The notes under the pieces: model-generated
Told to the model about the DNA's origin: nothing
The model's input: only the letters and a program-made list of their open reading frames with translations
Database searches by the model: none
NCBI GenBank assembly: GCA_018971925.1
Contig: JAGWZT010000090.1
Location: 1 to 7,455, forward strand
DNA length: 7,455 bases
Direction: 5' to 3'
Source: Lysobacteraceae bacterium
Lineage (GTDB): Bacteria > Pseudomonadota > Gammaproteobacteria > Xanthomonadales > Rhodanobacteraceae
Shown: piece by piece, positions 6,774-7,455 of the stretch
How positions within the stretch are numbered: position 1 is the stretch's first letter
Layout of the letters: each line of letters opens with the position of its first letter
Translations under genes and position numbers: made by a program

Positions 6774-7367
6774 TTACCGAAGCGACCAACGATCCAGCCG
6801 GATGTGTTCAGATCGGCCGGTATGGCTCATTACCAGATCGACCGCGCTCACGTGGAAGCGGAATGGTGAAATCGGCCGGCGCTCTTCGGGCAGCTTGTCC
6901 CCGTAGCCGAGCGTGAGGTGTGCAATCTGATTACCGCGAGACCCCAGCAACCCCACCCAACGCTGGGCATCGGCCAGTGCAATTCGCAGTTCGCTGACGC
7001 GCCGCTGGCCGGCTTCATCGGCGATCGCCACGAATGCGCGACCGTCCTGACTGAAGCGCGTGGTTGTTTCGAACGTCAAGTCGAAAGGTTGGAAGGAAAA
7101 GTGCCGGGCGGCTTCCCGCAAAGCATCCTGCAAGGGCTGGCGTTTGCGACCAGGGCGACCACAAGCGGCAACGCTGACGTGCAGCAATCCAATGGGCCGC
7201 GGTGTGATGGCGGACGGCAGGCCTGCACAAAGCCGCTTCTGCCACTCGGCCATGCGCGGCCCATCCTCATCCGCAGGATAGAGGGCAAAGAAGACGGGAC
7301 GCAGGTACGGAAGGATGTCGTCCCGCAACGCGTCGGGATGGAACGATTCGGGAAACAGATCGTGCAC
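6774..7367 (-). CDS. 2H phosphoesterase / LigT-like (2'-5' RNA ligase family) protein
   Basis: A 197-residue cytosolic protein with the two signature motifs of the 2H phosphoesterase superfamily: H63-V-S65 in LLHVSVAACG and H150-L-T152 in IAHLTLGYG, each at the end of a beta strand. Between them lie the helix DALREAARHF and the strands FQPFDLTFETTTRF and AFVAIADE, as in LigT/ThpR-type folds; the C-terminal strand VSAVDLVMSHTG also fits. Family members hydrolyse 2',3'-cyclic phosphates on RNA, open cyclic phosphodiesters or cut 2'-5' links; the substrate here is not known. The first motif has Ser rather than Thr, which the superfamily allows. The start is GTG 7365-7367, with GGAG six bases upstream and an in-frame TGA two codons before it. 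It lies 78 bases upstream of the diguanylate cyclase gene on the same strand and may be co-transcribed with it. Confidence 0.87.
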   Translation of the reverse strand: MHDLFPESFHPDALRDDILPYLRPVFFALYPADEDGPRMAEWQKRLCAGLPSAITPRPIGLLHVSVAACGRPGRKRQPLQDALREAARHFSFQPFDLTFETTTRFSQDGRAFVAIADEAGQRRVSELRIALADAQRWVGLLGSRGNQIAHLTLGYGDKLPEERRPISPFRFHVSAVDLVMSHTGRSEHIRLDRWSLR

Positions 7368-7373
7368 GACTCA

Positions 7374-7377
7374 CTCC
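7374..7377 (-). promoter_or_regulatory. Shine-Dalgarno site for the GTG start of the 2H phosphoesterase
   Basis: On the - strand GGAG stands six bases before GTG 7365-7367. Together with the in-frame TGA two codons upstream of the GTG, it makes this the only reasonable start before residue 39. Confidence 0.65.
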
Positions 7378-7392
7378 ACAACCTTCCGGGCT

Positions 7393-7455
7393 TCAATCGC
7401 AACGCGCGCCGTTGCCAGCTAGCTTGCACTGCGGCGGCCAGCCGTTGACGTTCCA
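7393..7455 (-). other. Possible 3' end of an upstream - strand gene
   Basis: One - strand frame is open from the right edge to TGA at 7393-7395 and would add about 20 residues (WNVNGWPPQCKLAGNGARCD). This is too short to judge: it may be the tail of a gene just outside the window, 25 bases upstream of the 2H phosphoesterase, or simply its promoter region. Confidence 0.15.
7413..7428. repeat. Near-perfect 16-bp palindrome upstream of the 2H phosphoesterase gene
   Basis: TGCCAGCTAGCTTGCA is an inverted repeat with one mismatched pair in eight, centred on AGCTAGCT. It lies 46 bases before the GTG start, where an operator for the - strand genes could sit. No -35/-10 pair is obvious around it, so a regulatory role is a guess. 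Confidence 0.3.

Noticed and set aside
6918..7448. 176-codon + strand frame opposite the 2H phosphoesterase
   Set aside because: It is antisense to a gene with both HxS/HxT motifs and a Shine-Dalgarno, and has no motif of its own.

Overview
The window is high-GC, gene-dense DNA with Shine-Dalgarno-led genes and GTG as well as ATG starts. It most likely comes from a gammaproteobacterial chromosome. Lysobacterales/Xanthomonadales is my best guess, based on the style of the TPR lipoproteins and on the truncated gene at the left edge, which resembles the end of a winged-helix/TPR regulator. This placement is inference. I see no transposase, integrase, tRNA, rRNA or CRISPR array.

Layout. On the + strand: (1) the 3' end of an unidentified gene (3-239); (2) a FAD-dependent dehydrogenase of the COG2509 type (343-1977); (3) a lipoprotein with a transglutaminase-like Cys/His/Asp core and C-terminal TPRs (2158-3321); (4) a small YCII/DGPF-family protein (3538-3891); (5) a large TPR lipoprotein rich in conserved-looking His/Cys motifs (4094-5767). 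On the - strand, convergent with these: (6) a soluble PAS-GGDEF diguanylate cyclase (5796-6695) and, upstream of it in the same direction, (7) a 2H-phosphoesterase/LigT-like protein (6774-7367). The + strand genes are separated by gaps of about 100 to 220 bases and look like separate transcription units. The two - strand genes are 78 bases apart and could be co-transcribed.

Most of the window is ordinary housekeeping or accessory chromosome, and I find no clear new defence or mobile system. The best leads are the transglutaminase-like/TPR lipoprotein, the His/Cys-rich TPR lipoprotein, and the pairing of a c-di-GMP synthase with a 2H phosphoesterase, a fold known in other proteins to cut cyclic nucleotides. 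In the noncoding DNA, a four-unit 14-bp tandem repeat runs out of the end of gene 3 into a cluster of three dyads, and a second dyad cluster follows gene 4.
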